This document shows, piece after piece, positions 1 to 5,076 of a stretch of 6,229 bases of DNA. The notes under the pieces are model-generated. The model saw only the letters and a program-made list of their open reading frames with translations. It did not search any database and was not told where the DNA came from. Positions within the stretch are counted from its first letter, which is position 1, and each line of letters starts with the position of its first letter. A program made the translations under genes and the position numbers. Source of the stretch: a bacterium (GTDB lineage: Bacteria > Krumholzibacteriota > Krumholzibacteria > LZORAL124-64-63); contig QNDV01000140.1 in the NCBI GenBank assembly GCA_003646045.1, positions 1-6,229 of the forward strand, in the 5' to 3' direction.

Positions 1-258
1 AGGGACGACGGTCCCGGGATATCGAAGGAAATCAGCGAGGATCTGTTCCGGCCCTTCAAGACCACCAAGGAGGGCGGCACCGGCCTGGGTCTATCCATTG
101 TGGCCCGCATCGCCGCCGCCCACGGGGGAACGGCGCGTGTCGAGGCCAACCCCGGCGGTGGAGCGATCTTCAGGGTACGCTGGCCCCAGTCGGATCTGAA
201 TCCCTTCGGCGCGGACAAACGGCAAGTACCTGCTCCTGAAACGGTATATGTACCGTGA
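1..258 (+). CDS. pilS: Sensor histidine kinase, C-terminal ATP-binding part (PilS-like), 5' truncated
   Basis: Only the last 85 codons are inside the window; reading is open from base 1 and ends at TGA 256-258. The visible part is the end of a HATPase_c domain. A DDGPGIS motif (N/G1 box, binds ATP) lies at bases 4-24, an F-box region LFRPFKTTK follows, and the G2 box GTGLGLSIV lies at about 79-105. The closing strand HGGTARVEANPGGGAIF is typical of NtrB/PilS-class kinases. The dimerisation/His domain and any membrane segments are upstream and not visible. The name PilS is inferred from the downstream PilR-like regulator and pilin gene; the domain itself says only histidine kinase. The role would be to phosphorylate the regulator at 412-1911. 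The final residues after the domain (about 22) are polar and have no recognised fold. Confidence 0.88.
   Translation, partial: RDDGPGISKEISEDLFRPFKTTKEGGTGLGLSIVARIAAAHGGTARVEANPGGGAIFRVRWPQSDLNPFGADKRQVPAPETVYVP
241..256. repeat. Near-perfect 16-bp palindrome across the kinase stop codon
   Basis: ACGGTA, a TATG centre and TACCGT form a 16-bp inverted repeat with 6-bp perfect arms; its last base is the first base of the kinase TGA. No T-run follows, so it is not a convincing intrinsic terminator. It could be an operator half-site pair or a chance palindrome. Function unknown. Confidence 0.4.
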
Positions 259-411
259 GCGGGCATATTGCGATCCCTTTGTCCGTTGTGACTGCCCAAT
301 CGGCGTATATCACAAAAATACCCTCCTTATAGCACTAAAGCACATCTCACCTTTGTCGATAAGTGTGTTGCACAACGCAATCCGCACCAAACGGAACCCG
401 AGGAGCGCTAC
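259..411 (+). other. AT-richer gap between kinase and regulator genes
   Basis: These 153 bases carry no credible gene and are visibly richer in A/T than the flanking coding sequence. pilS and pilR-type genes usually abut or overlap, so the gap suggests the regulator may have its own promoter. A weak sigma-70-like pair can be read: TTGTGA at 286-291 and TATCAC at 308-313 with a 16-base spacer, each 4 of 6 to consensus. I do not call it as a promoter. A second small palindrome, GTGTTG-CA-CAACGC with one mismatched pair, lies at 365-378. No -24/-12 element is visible. The ribosome binding site of the next gene (GAGGAG, 400-405) ends the gap. Confidence 0.5.
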
Positions 412-1911
412 ATGGCCCACGGCAGGATCCTGGTAGTCGACGACGAAGAGTCGATGTGCCAATACCTCTCGATTCTCCTGCAGAAGGAGGGTTACGAGAT
501 GGTGACGGCGAACGGCGGAGCCCGCGCCCTGCAGATCGTCGAAAACGAACCCATCGACGTGGTGATGACCGATATCCAGATGCCCAAGATGGATGGGATC
601 CAGTTACTCAAGGGCATCAAGGCCCTCATGCCCAACCTGCCCGTGATCATCATGACGGCCTATGCCAGTGAGCAGTCCGCCATCGATGCGGTGAACCTGG
701 GCGCCTTCAGCTATCTGCAGAAGCACTGCAAGAACGACGAAATCAAGATGGTGGTGCGCAACGCCCTGGACCTGAGCAAGGCCCGCAGCGAGAACCGCCA
801 GCTCAAGCAGGAGCTTACGCGCAACAAGAAGCAAACGGGTCGCATCATCGGCCAGAGCGGGCGCATGCGCTCGGTGTTCAAGATGGTGGACAAGATCGCC
901 GGTACCGGCGCCACGGTCCTGATCAACGGCGAAAGCGGCACGGGCAAGGAACTGGTGGCCCAGTCCATCCACAGTCAGAGCAACCGTGCCGATAAACCGT
1001 TCGTGGCCATCAATTGCGGCGCCATACCCGAGACCCTGCTGGAGAGCCAGCTCTTCGGTCATCGAAAGGGCTCGTTTACGGGTGCGGACCGGGACCATGA
1101 CGGTTTCTGCCAGCAGGCCGACGGTGGCACCATCTTCCTGGACGAGATCGGCGAGACGCCCCACCCCATCCAGGTCAAGCTGCTCAGGATGCTGCAGGAA
1201 CGGGAGATCTACCCCGTGGGCAGCAGCAGTCCGGTGAAAGTGGACCTGAGGGTTGTCGCCGCCACCAACCGTGACCTCGAGGCCGAGGTTGCCGAGGGCA
1301 GATTCCGCACGGACCTGTTCTACCGCCTGAACGTGATTCCGCTGGAGCTGCCGTCACTACGCGAGCGGGTGGAGGATATCCCCCTGCTGGTGGACCATTT
1401 CCTGAAGCGCTGCTGCGCCGGGGAATACAAGGGCAATCTGGGTTCGATCCTGGACGAAGAGGTACTGCGGGCATTGCAGCACTATAACTGGCCCGGGAAC
1501 GTGCGCGAGCTGGAGAACGTCATCGAGCGGGCCAGCATCATCCGCGACTCCGAGCGCATTACCGTGGGGGATCTGCCGGCCGAGATCTGGGATCCGGCCA
1601 CCGGTGACAGCCCCCGCAGCAACCTGGCGGTGGGTGGCCGGGTCACTCTGGACGACCTGGAACAGGCCCACATCCTGTCCGTGCTCGAAAGCACCGGCGG
1701 GGCGCGCAAGCAGACGTCAGAGATCCTGGGCATCAATGCCTCCACCCTGTACCGCAAGCTCAAGAAGTACGGCATACAGGATGAGGACGAATGCGATCCG
1801 GGAGAGGTGCCCGGCGCCGAGCTGCTCGATGCGGTGGACGACGTGCTGCGGGAAACCGAGGAGCCGTCGCCGCAGGCTACCGAACAACCGGCAGAGCCGG
1901 TGGGGATCTGA
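412..1911 (+). CDS. pilR: PilR-like sigma-54-dependent response regulator (NtrC family)
   Basis: A 499-residue activator in three parts. Residues 5-120 are a receiver with acidic pocket D10/D11, phosphoacceptor D54 ([11 protein letters not shown]), T82 and K104. Residues 145-375 are an AAA+ sigma-54 activation domain: Walker A GESGTGKE 173-180, sigma-54 contact loop GSFTGA 220-225, Walker [11 protein letters not shown] 238-247, sensor I VAATNRDL 282-289, arginines R299 and R305, sensor [10 protein letters not shown] 361-368. Residues 412-456 are a Fis-type helix-turn-helix ([21 protein letters not shown]). Start ATG 412 has GAGGAG six bases upstream and begins directly before the receiver. 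Odd points: K104 is followed by His instead of the usual Pro, GAFTGA reads GSFTGA, and about 43 acidic, Pro/Glu-rich residues follow the HTH. By family it binds upstream of -24/-12 promoters when phosphorylated and drives open-complex formation; two such promoters lie downstream. PilR is assigned by context with pilA; another NtrC-family name is possible. Confidence 0.93.
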   Translation: MAHGRILVVDDEESMCQYLSILLQKEGYEMVTANGGARALQIVENEPIDVVMTDIQMPKMDGIQLLKGIKALMPNLPVIIMTAYASEQSAIDAVNLGAFSYLQKHCKNDEIKMVVRNALDLSKARSENRQLKQELTRNKKQTGRIIGQSGRMRSVFKMVDKIAGTGATVLINGESGTGKELVAQSIHSQSNRADKPFVAINCGAIPETLLESQLFGHRKGSFTGADRDHDGFCQQADGGTIFLDEIGETPHPIQVKLLRMLQEREIYPVGSSSPVKVDLRVVAATNRDLEAEVAEGRFRTDLFYRLNVIPLELPSLRERVEDIPLLVDHFLKRCCAGEYKGNLGSILDEEVLRALQHYNWPGNVRELENVIERASIIRDSERITVGDLPAEIWDPATGDSPRSNLAVGGRVTLDDLEQAHILSVLESTGGARKQTSEILGINASTLYRKLKKYGIQDEDECDPGEVPGAELLDAVDDVLRETEEPSPQATEQPAEPVGI

Positions 1912-2062
1912 AGTAGAAAACGTCTTTTCGCACGGCAAAATTGTCCCAGTCGGGCAGCCTGCACGAAAACACAGGTTTTTGACGACGAACAAGTCGCCCG
2001 GGACAACATGGGAAACCATGGGGATAAGGTAACTTAGAGCCGGGCGAATAAGAGCAGGCAAA
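1912..2062 (+). promoter_or_regulatory. Upstream activator region of pilA with spaced inverted repeat
   Basis: No gene is seen here. TTGTCCC at 1941-1947 is repeated in inverted orientation as GGGACAA at 2000-2006, both next to GGGC/GCCC blocks (CGGGC at 1951-1955, CGCCC at 1995-1999). Relative to the expected pilA start near 2089 they sit at about -145 and -86, the usual range for NtrC-family enhancer sites. Both contain TGTC on one strand, the core described for PilR sites in Pseudomonas aeruginosa. A/T runs at 1917-1920, 1925-1928, 1937-1940, 1966-1969 and 1976-1980 could add curvature. A small hairpin CATGG-GAAA-CCATG lies at 2007-2020. No strong terminator for the regulator gene is visible. 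Binding by the regulator is inferred. Confidence 0.45.
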
Positions 2063-2078
2063 TGGCACGGGCATTGCA
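2063..2078 (+). promoter_or_regulatory. Sigma-54 (-24/-12) promoter of pilA
   Basis: TGGCACGGGCATTGCA is a full match to the sigma-54 consensus TGGCACG-N4-TTGCW, with the -24 GG at 2064-2065 and the -12 GC at 2076-2077 in the required spacing. Transcription would start about 12 bases further on, near 2089, giving a leader of about 80 bases before the pilin ATG. An in-frame ATG at 2062 lies on the promoter itself and cannot be the pilin start. Sigma-54 control of pilA by PilR is well established in Pseudomonas, Myxococcus and Geobacter. Confidence 0.93.
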
Positions 2079-2087
2079 GAGAAGGAC

Positions 2088-2153
2088 CTGCCGTCTGGCA
2101 GAACGGGAACCCCGGATCGGCCGGGATTCGCCAAACGAACGGCCATCGGGCCG
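2088..2153 (+). promoter_or_regulatory. Structured 5' leader of pilA mRNA: three tandem hairpins
   Basis: Three perfect 5-bp hairpins follow one another: CTGCC-gtct-GGCAG at 2088-2101, CCCGG-atcgg-CCGGG at 2111-2125 and CGGCC-atcg-GGCCG at 2140-2153. The first begins at or next to the predicted transcription start and the last ends four bases before the Shine-Dalgarno sequence, which stays unpaired. This could protect the 5' end of an abundant mRNA or tune translation. It does not resemble a riboswitch class I recognise. Confidence 0.5.
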
Positions 2154-2157
2154 AACC

Positions 2158-2163
2158 AAGGAG
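2158..2163 (+). promoter_or_regulatory. Ribosome binding site fixing the pilA start
   Basis: AAGGAG stands six bases before ATG 2170. It selects this start over the longer open frame from ATG 2062, which overlaps the promoter and would place 36 extra residues before a canonical six-residue prepilin leader. Confidence 0.85.
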
Positions 2164-2169
2164 ACCGAC

Positions 2170-2616
2170 ATGTTCAATCGTAAGGGTTTCACGCTGATCG
2201 AGCTGATGATCGTGGTCGTGATCATCGGTATTCTGGCTGCTATCGCCATTCCCAACTTCATCTCCATGCAGGATCGTGCCAAGGAAGCCAAGGTCAAGGG
2301 TGCGGCTCACACCGTGCAGCTCGCGGCCGAGGATTTCGCCGTGCGCAACGACGGTATCTACTCGGATGCCCAGGCTGACGTCGCGGCTCTGCTGCCCCAG
2401 GATCCCAATGGTGGCAACCAGCTGCAGAACGCCTTCGACGGCACCTACAGCGAGCCCCAGTATGCCGCCGCCGCCGCAGCTGCCGGCGAGGTCGGTATCG
2501 TGGCGATCGTGGCCAACGGTGTGAACGTGGGTTACACGATTACCGGTTACGGCAAGGACAACACGCAGGGTCCCAACAACGATGGTATCATCATCACGCT
2601 GAGCAGCGGCCAGTAA
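2170..2616 (+). CDS. pilA: Type IV major pilin (prepilin PilA)
   Basis: A 148-residue type IVa prepilin, the subunit of the pilus fibre. It starts MFNRKG|FTLIEL: a six-residue, positively charged leader, Gly6 at -1 of the prepilin peptidase site, Phe7 as +1 (N-methylated) and Glu11 as the conserved Glu5 of the mature protein. Residues 7-30 form the hydrophobic first half of helix alpha-1, with Pro28 at mature position 22 as in classical pilins. Residues 31-60 continue the amphipathic helix (MQDRAKEAKVKGAAHTVQL). The C-terminal globular part is Gly/Asn-rich, has no cysteines and hence no disulphide-bounded D-region, and holds seven alanines in a row at 99-105. At 142 mature residues it is of normal full length, unlike the short Geobacter PilA-N. 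It is driven by the sigma-54 promoter at 2063-2078 and processed by the PilD at 5780. GGT, GCT and CGT codons look more frequent than in neighbours, fitting high expression. Confidence 0.96.
   Translation: MFNRKGFTLIELMIVVVIIGILAAIAIPNFISMQDRAKEAKVKGAAHTVQLAAEDFAVRNDGIYSDAQADVAALLPQDPNGGNQLQNAFDGTYSEPQYAAAAAAAGEVGIVAIVANGVNVGYTITGYGKDNTQGPNNDGIIITLSSGQ
2464..2484 (+). repeat. GCC-rich trinucleotide tract coding for Ala7 in PilA
   Basis: Four GCC codons in a row are followed by GCA, GCT and GCC, giving alanines 99-105 in the globular domain. Slippage would change pilin length in frame. Four pure repeats are short, so real variability is uncertain. Confidence 0.55.
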
Positions 2617-2640
2617 GAGCTCGCCGGAGACTCAAGCGAT

Positions 2641-2667
2641 GGACGGGGCCGTATTCCGGCCCCGTCC
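2641..2667 (+). terminator. Strong stem-loop after pilA without a T-run (attenuator or mRNA stabiliser)
   Basis: GGACGGGGCCG (2641-2651) pairs perfectly with CGGCCCCGTCC (2657-2667) around a TATTC loop: 11 bp, almost all G-C. It lies 24 bases after the pilA stop and is followed by TCATTGC, not a T-run, so termination would be incomplete. The likely effect is to pause or partly terminate transcription and shield the pilA 3' end, letting PilA far exceed the product of the next gene. Confidence 0.65.
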
Positions 2668-2700
2668 TCATTGCAGGACACGCCACAGGGCAGGAAGTAC

Positions 2701-3180
2701 ATGGGAATCAAGCTGCACATCAAGCTGAGCCTGCCGAAACCGGCACCACCGCCGAGGCCGTCACGGGCTGACCTCGTGCTCTGGTCCGGCGCTGTCTGTC
2801 TCGTTGCCGCCTCGCTTTTCGTCTTTGCCGGTCCGGGACTGCGGCAGGTCCAAAAGGCCAGTTTCGAGACGGCTGTAAGGACGAACGCCGCTACCCTGCA
2901 GCTTGCCGCCGAAAGCTACGCCGCTGCCCATCAGGGCAGCTATCCCGACGATCCCCACGATCTGCTGCCATGGCTGCCCGGGGATCGCCCCCCGGTCAAT
3001 CCCGTGGACGGCGAGCCTCTGCGCTTTCGTGACGAACCGGGCGATGTCACCTACCGCTCGCCGACCCATGGTCGAGACTATGTGATCGAGGGCTGGGGTC
3101 GCCGTGCCGCCTTGGGGCCTCCGGTCATCGTGCTGTCGGGACAGGCGCGGTTCAATCTGTCTGCCAGTCACACCGACTGA
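2701..3180 (+). CDS. Pilin-like membrane-anchored protein, no prepilin cleavage site
   Basis: A 159-residue protein with no family I can name. Residues 1-24 are basic and proline-rich (KPAPPPRP at 13-20); 25-44 form one membrane helix (LVLWSGAVCLVAASLFVFAG); the rest would face the periplasm. It aligns with PilA throughout: QLAAESYAAAHQGSYPDD (67-84) against QLAAEDFAVRNDGIYSDA (50-67); NPVDGEP (100-106) against NAFDGTYSEP; and YVIEGWGRRAALGPPVIVLSGQ read in two parts (YVIEGWG 127-133, VIVLSGQ 142-148) against YTITGYG and IITLSSGQ. Pro45 precedes the Gln-Leu-Ala-Ala block by 22 residues, exactly as Pro28 (mature Pro22) does in PilA. By that register the -1 Gly is Ala23 and Glu5 is Trp28, so PilD processing and normal fibre entry are unlikely. 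ATG 2701 is chosen for AGGAAG at 2692-2697; a TTG at 2671 would add ten residues. It has no promoter of its own and probably depends on readthrough from pilA. It holds the place of pilG in Myxococcus. Confidence 0.75.
   Translation: MGIKLHIKLSLPKPAPPPRPSRADLVLWSGAVCLVAASLFVFAGPGLRQVQKASFETAVRTNAATLQLAAESYAAAHQGSYPDDPHDLLPWLPGDRPPVNPVDGEPLRFRDEPGDVTYRSPTHGRDYVIEGWGRRAALGPPVIVLSGQARFNLSASHTD
3133..3161 (+). promoter_or_regulatory. Candidate activator sites for the second sigma-54 promoter
   Basis: CTGTC-GG-GACAG at 3133-3144 is a perfect palindrome, and CTGTC recurs at 3157-3161. They lie about 55-80 bases before the expected start near 3216 and carry the TGTC core seen upstream of pilA. CGGGACA occurs at 3137-3143 and at 1999-2005, 54 and 65 bases before the respective -24 GG, a difference of about one helical turn. 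The stretch is inside coding sequence, where Leu-Ser-Gly-Gln is conserved with PilA, so chance is a real alternative. Confidence 0.3.
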
Positions 3181-3189
3181 CCCGCCATC

Positions 3190-3205
3190 TGGCATCCCGG
3201 TTGCA
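3190..3205 (+). promoter_or_regulatory. Sigma-54 (-24/-12) promoter of the ABC/TPR/pilD operon
   Basis: TGGCATCCCGGTTGCA starts nine bases after the pilin-like stop codon. It matches TGGCAC-N5-TTGCA with one change (C to T) outside the essential GG (3191-3192) and GC (3203-3204), which have exactly the same spacing as in the pilA promoter. Transcription would start near 3216, about 68 bases before the ATPase ATG. This makes the downstream operon a likely second target of the PilR-like activator. Confidence 0.8.
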
Positions 3206-3242
3206 TTACTCCCCGACAGTGAAGGAAAACCCTTGTCGTCCA

Positions 3243-3263
3243 GGCACTTATAAAAACAGTGCC
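3243..3263 (+). promoter_or_regulatory. Leader hairpin before the ABC ATPase gene
   Basis: GGCACT (3243-3248) and AGTGCC (3258-3263) form a perfect 6-bp stem around an A-rich nine-base loop, ending two bases before the Shine-Dalgarno sequence at 3266. It leaves that site exposed. Function unknown; it may help initiation or protect the leader. Confidence 0.4.
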
Positions 3264-3265
3264 AT

Positions 3266-3273
3266 GGGAGGTG
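3266..3273 (+). promoter_or_regulatory. Strong ribosome binding site of the ABC ATPase
   Basis: GGGAGGTG, a near-full anti-16S match, lies ten bases before ATG 3284. It supports this start over the in-frame internal ATG 3386, where the conserved ATPase fold begins and where no comparable site is seen. Confidence 0.75.
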
Positions 3274-3283
3274 ACCGCAGAAC

Positions 3284-4306
3284 ATGCACAATCCGGTCAA
3301 TATCCGAACAGCGCCCGACCAACACGCAGCCGTGTCGGTGGTGCCAGGACACACGCAGCCCGCCGATCCGCCGGTCGCGGAGGCCATGAGCGTGGTGGAC
3401 CTGACGAAAGGTTTCCGCTCCGGTTTGCTGCGGCGCCGTCTGCGCGGCATCGAGGGGATTTCGTTTACCGTCAAGCGCGGAGAGATCTTCGCTCTGCTGG
3501 GGCACAACGGCGCGGGGAAGACCACCACCATCAATTGTCTGCTGAATCTCTGCCGACCGGATGCCGGCCGGGTGACCCTGCTGGGAAAAGACCACGCCGA
3601 TCCCTCCGCTCGACGCGACGTGGGCTACCTGCCTGAGCGCCCCTATTTCTTCGAGCACCTGACGGGATGGGAACTGCTGCGCTTCTACGGTGATCTGCTG
3701 GACCGTCCGCGGGCCGGGCTGGACACCGAGATCGCTACGGTGCTCGCCCGGGTGGGCATGGCCGAAGCATCGAATCGTCGTCTGCGCAAACTCTCCAAGG
3801 GGATGCTACAGCGTCTGGGCATAGCCCAGGCCCTGCTGGGAGATCCGAAGCTGCTGATCATGGACGAGCCCATGAGTGGTCTCGATCCCATGGGGCGCCG
3901 CGATGTGCGTGAACTGCTGCGAGCCCTGCGTGCGGAGGGCTGCACCATCCTGTTGTCCAGCCACATCGTGCCGGACATAGAGATGCTGGCCGACACCGTG
4001 GCCATCATCAACCAGGGCCGTGTCGCCCGTACCTGCAGCCGGGATGAGATCACGGCCAGGTCATCGTACATCGTCCATACCGAATCGCCCGCCGGCGGTA
4101 CGGACCAATGGCCCGGCTGGCTCCAGGAAGCCTGCCCCGAGCAGGCAGGGCGAGCCCTGCGCATTGCCGCCCCCGACACGGCCGAGCTGCGGGATATCCT
4201 GGAGAACTGTCACGGTTCGAGCATGTCCGTACGCTCGGTGGAGACCCAGCGCACGGGACTGGAGGACCTTTTCATGGCGGTCCAGGAACACGGAGGAACA
4301 ACATGA
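3284..4306 (+). CDS. pilH: ABC-2 type transporter ATP-binding protein (PilH of the Myxococcus type)
   Basis: A 340-residue ABC ATPase, cytoplasmic partner of the permease encoded next. Motifs in order: Walker A GHNGAGKT 73-80; Q-loop region GYLPERPYFFEHLTG 114-128 with Glu118 where many ABC proteins have Gln; signature LSKGM 170-174; Walker B LLIMDEP 190-196 with catalytic Glu195; D-loop SGLD 198-201; switch His227 (SSH). The signature has K in place of the common G, as often in exporters of the CcmA/NosF/GldA type. About 110 residues follow the nucleotide-binding domain and end LEDLFMAVQE, a pattern usual for this subfamily. The first 34 residues before the fold are extra and polar. The stop codon overlaps the permease start (ATGA, 4303-4306). 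The symbol follows M. xanthus, where PilH is an ABC protein needed for pili; it is unrelated to the chemotaxis PilH of Pseudomonas. Substrate unknown. Confidence 0.9.
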   Translation: MHNPVNIRTAPDQHAAVSVVPGHTQPADPPVAEAMSVVDLTKGFRSGLLRRRLRGIEGISFTVKRGEIFALLGHNGAGKTTTINCLLNLCRPDAGRVTLLGKDHADPSARRDVGYLPERPYFFEHLTGWELLRFYGDLLDRPRAGLDTEIATVLARVGMAEASNRRLRKLSKGMLQRLGIAQALLGDPKLLIMDEPMSGLDPMGRRDVRELLRALRAEGCTILLSSHIVPDIEMLADTVAIINQGRVARTCSRDEITARSSYIVHTESPAGGTDQWPGWLQEACPEQAGRALRIAAPDTAELRDILENCHGSSMSVRSVETQRTGLEDLFMAVQEHGGTT

Positions 4307-5076
4307 ACCCGCGCCATATCCTGGCCCTGGCCCACAACACGTATCGGGAAACCGTGCGCGACCGCATCTTCTACCTGGTGGCGGTCTTCGGTTTCGTCAT
4401 GCTGGCGTCAACCGCGGTCCTGTCGCCCCTGACGGTGGGGGCGCAGGCCAAGATCATGACCGATGTGGGCCTGGCCGCCATGGTGGTCTTCGGACTGCTG
4501 GTGGTCGTCTTCGTGGGCAGCAGCATGGTGCGCAAGGAAATGGAGAAAGGGACCATCGTCACTATCCTGGCCAAGCCGGTGGGCAGGCGCGAATACCTCT
4601 TCGGCAAGTTCCTGGGGCTGAACATGACCCTCACGGCCATGCTGGCGGTGATGGCTATCCTGTTCGCGGTCATGCTGCTCTTTGCTCCCGGGGAATTTTC
4701 GCCGCGGTTCCTCAGTGCCGTGTACCTGGCTTTCCTGGAGCTGACCCTGATCAATGCGGTGGCCGTCTTCTTCTCGACGTGCGTTTCGTCCGTACTCGCT
4801 GCGGTGTTCACCCTGGGCGCATTTGTCGTGGGGCATCTTAGTCAGGCGCTCCGCGAGTTCGGTCGCCTGCAGTCAGGTCCCCTGCAGGAGCGGCTGGCCG
4901 ACGCCGTCTACTACCTGGTGCCGAATCTCGAAGTCTTCAATGTGCGCGGTGCGGTGGTCCACGGTGACCCCGTGACCGCCGGACATCTCATGTGGGCCAC
5001 GGTCTACGGGGTGGGCTGGTCGCTGATCCTGCTCATCCTGGCCGGAGGGGTTTTCGCGCGGAAGGAATTGCGATGA
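4303..5076 (+). CDS. pilI: ABC-2 type transporter permease (PilI of the Myxococcus type)
   Basis: A 257-residue inner-membrane protein with about six hydrophobic helices, near residues 22-41, 56-74, 106-127, 138-158, 162-180 and 229-251. The cytoplasmic stretch after helix 2, with MEKGTIVTILAKPVGRREYL at 80-99, is a hallmark of ABC-2/NosY-like permeases and is where the ATPase docks. ATG 4303 overlaps the ATPase stop by four bases and has GGAGGA at 4292-4297, five bases upstream; longer upstream readings of this frame run through the ATPase gene and are not credible. With the ATPase it forms a 2+2 transporter. In M. xanthus the equivalent pair is required for pilus biogenesis, but what it moves is unknown; pilin itself is inserted by the Sec/YidC route. 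The symbol rests on gene order and family, not on detailed similarity. Confidence 0.85.
   Translation: MNPRHILALAHNTYRETVRDRIFYLVAVFGFVMLASTAVLSPLTVGAQAKIMTDVGLAAMVVFGLLVVVFVGSSMVRKEMEKGTIVTILAKPVGRREYLFGKFLGLNMTLTAMLAVMAILFAVMLLFAPGEFSPRFLSAVYLAFLELTLINAVAVFFSTCVSSVLAAVFTLGAFVVGHLSQALREFGRLQSGPLQERLADAVYYLVPNLEVFNVRGAVVHGDPVTAGHLMWATVYGVGWSLILLILAGGVFARKELR

Noticed and set aside
248..436. 62-codon + strand open frame in the kinase-regulator gap
   Set aside because: No ribosome binding site, overlaps the regulator start, and the translation looks random.
604..1164. 186-codon open frame on the minus strand inside the regulator gene
   Set aside because: It lies fully opposite a gene with all catalytic motifs intact, has no recognisable domain, and long antisense frames are expected in GC-rich coding sequence.
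1916..1981. Possible intrinsic terminator after the regulator gene
   Set aside because: The stems (GAAAA-CGTC-TTTTC and CGAAAAC-ACAG-GTTTTTG) are A/T-rich and short, and no T-run follows a GC stem.
1717..2310. 197-codon minus-strand frame across the pilA promoter
   Set aside because: Crosses a regulatory region and two genes, with no domain features.
2761..3534. 257-codon minus-strand open frame across the pilin-like gene, second promoter and ATPase start
   Set aside because: Low-complexity Arg/Ser/Pro-rich translation, no motif, and it overlaps two well-supported + strand genes and a promoter.
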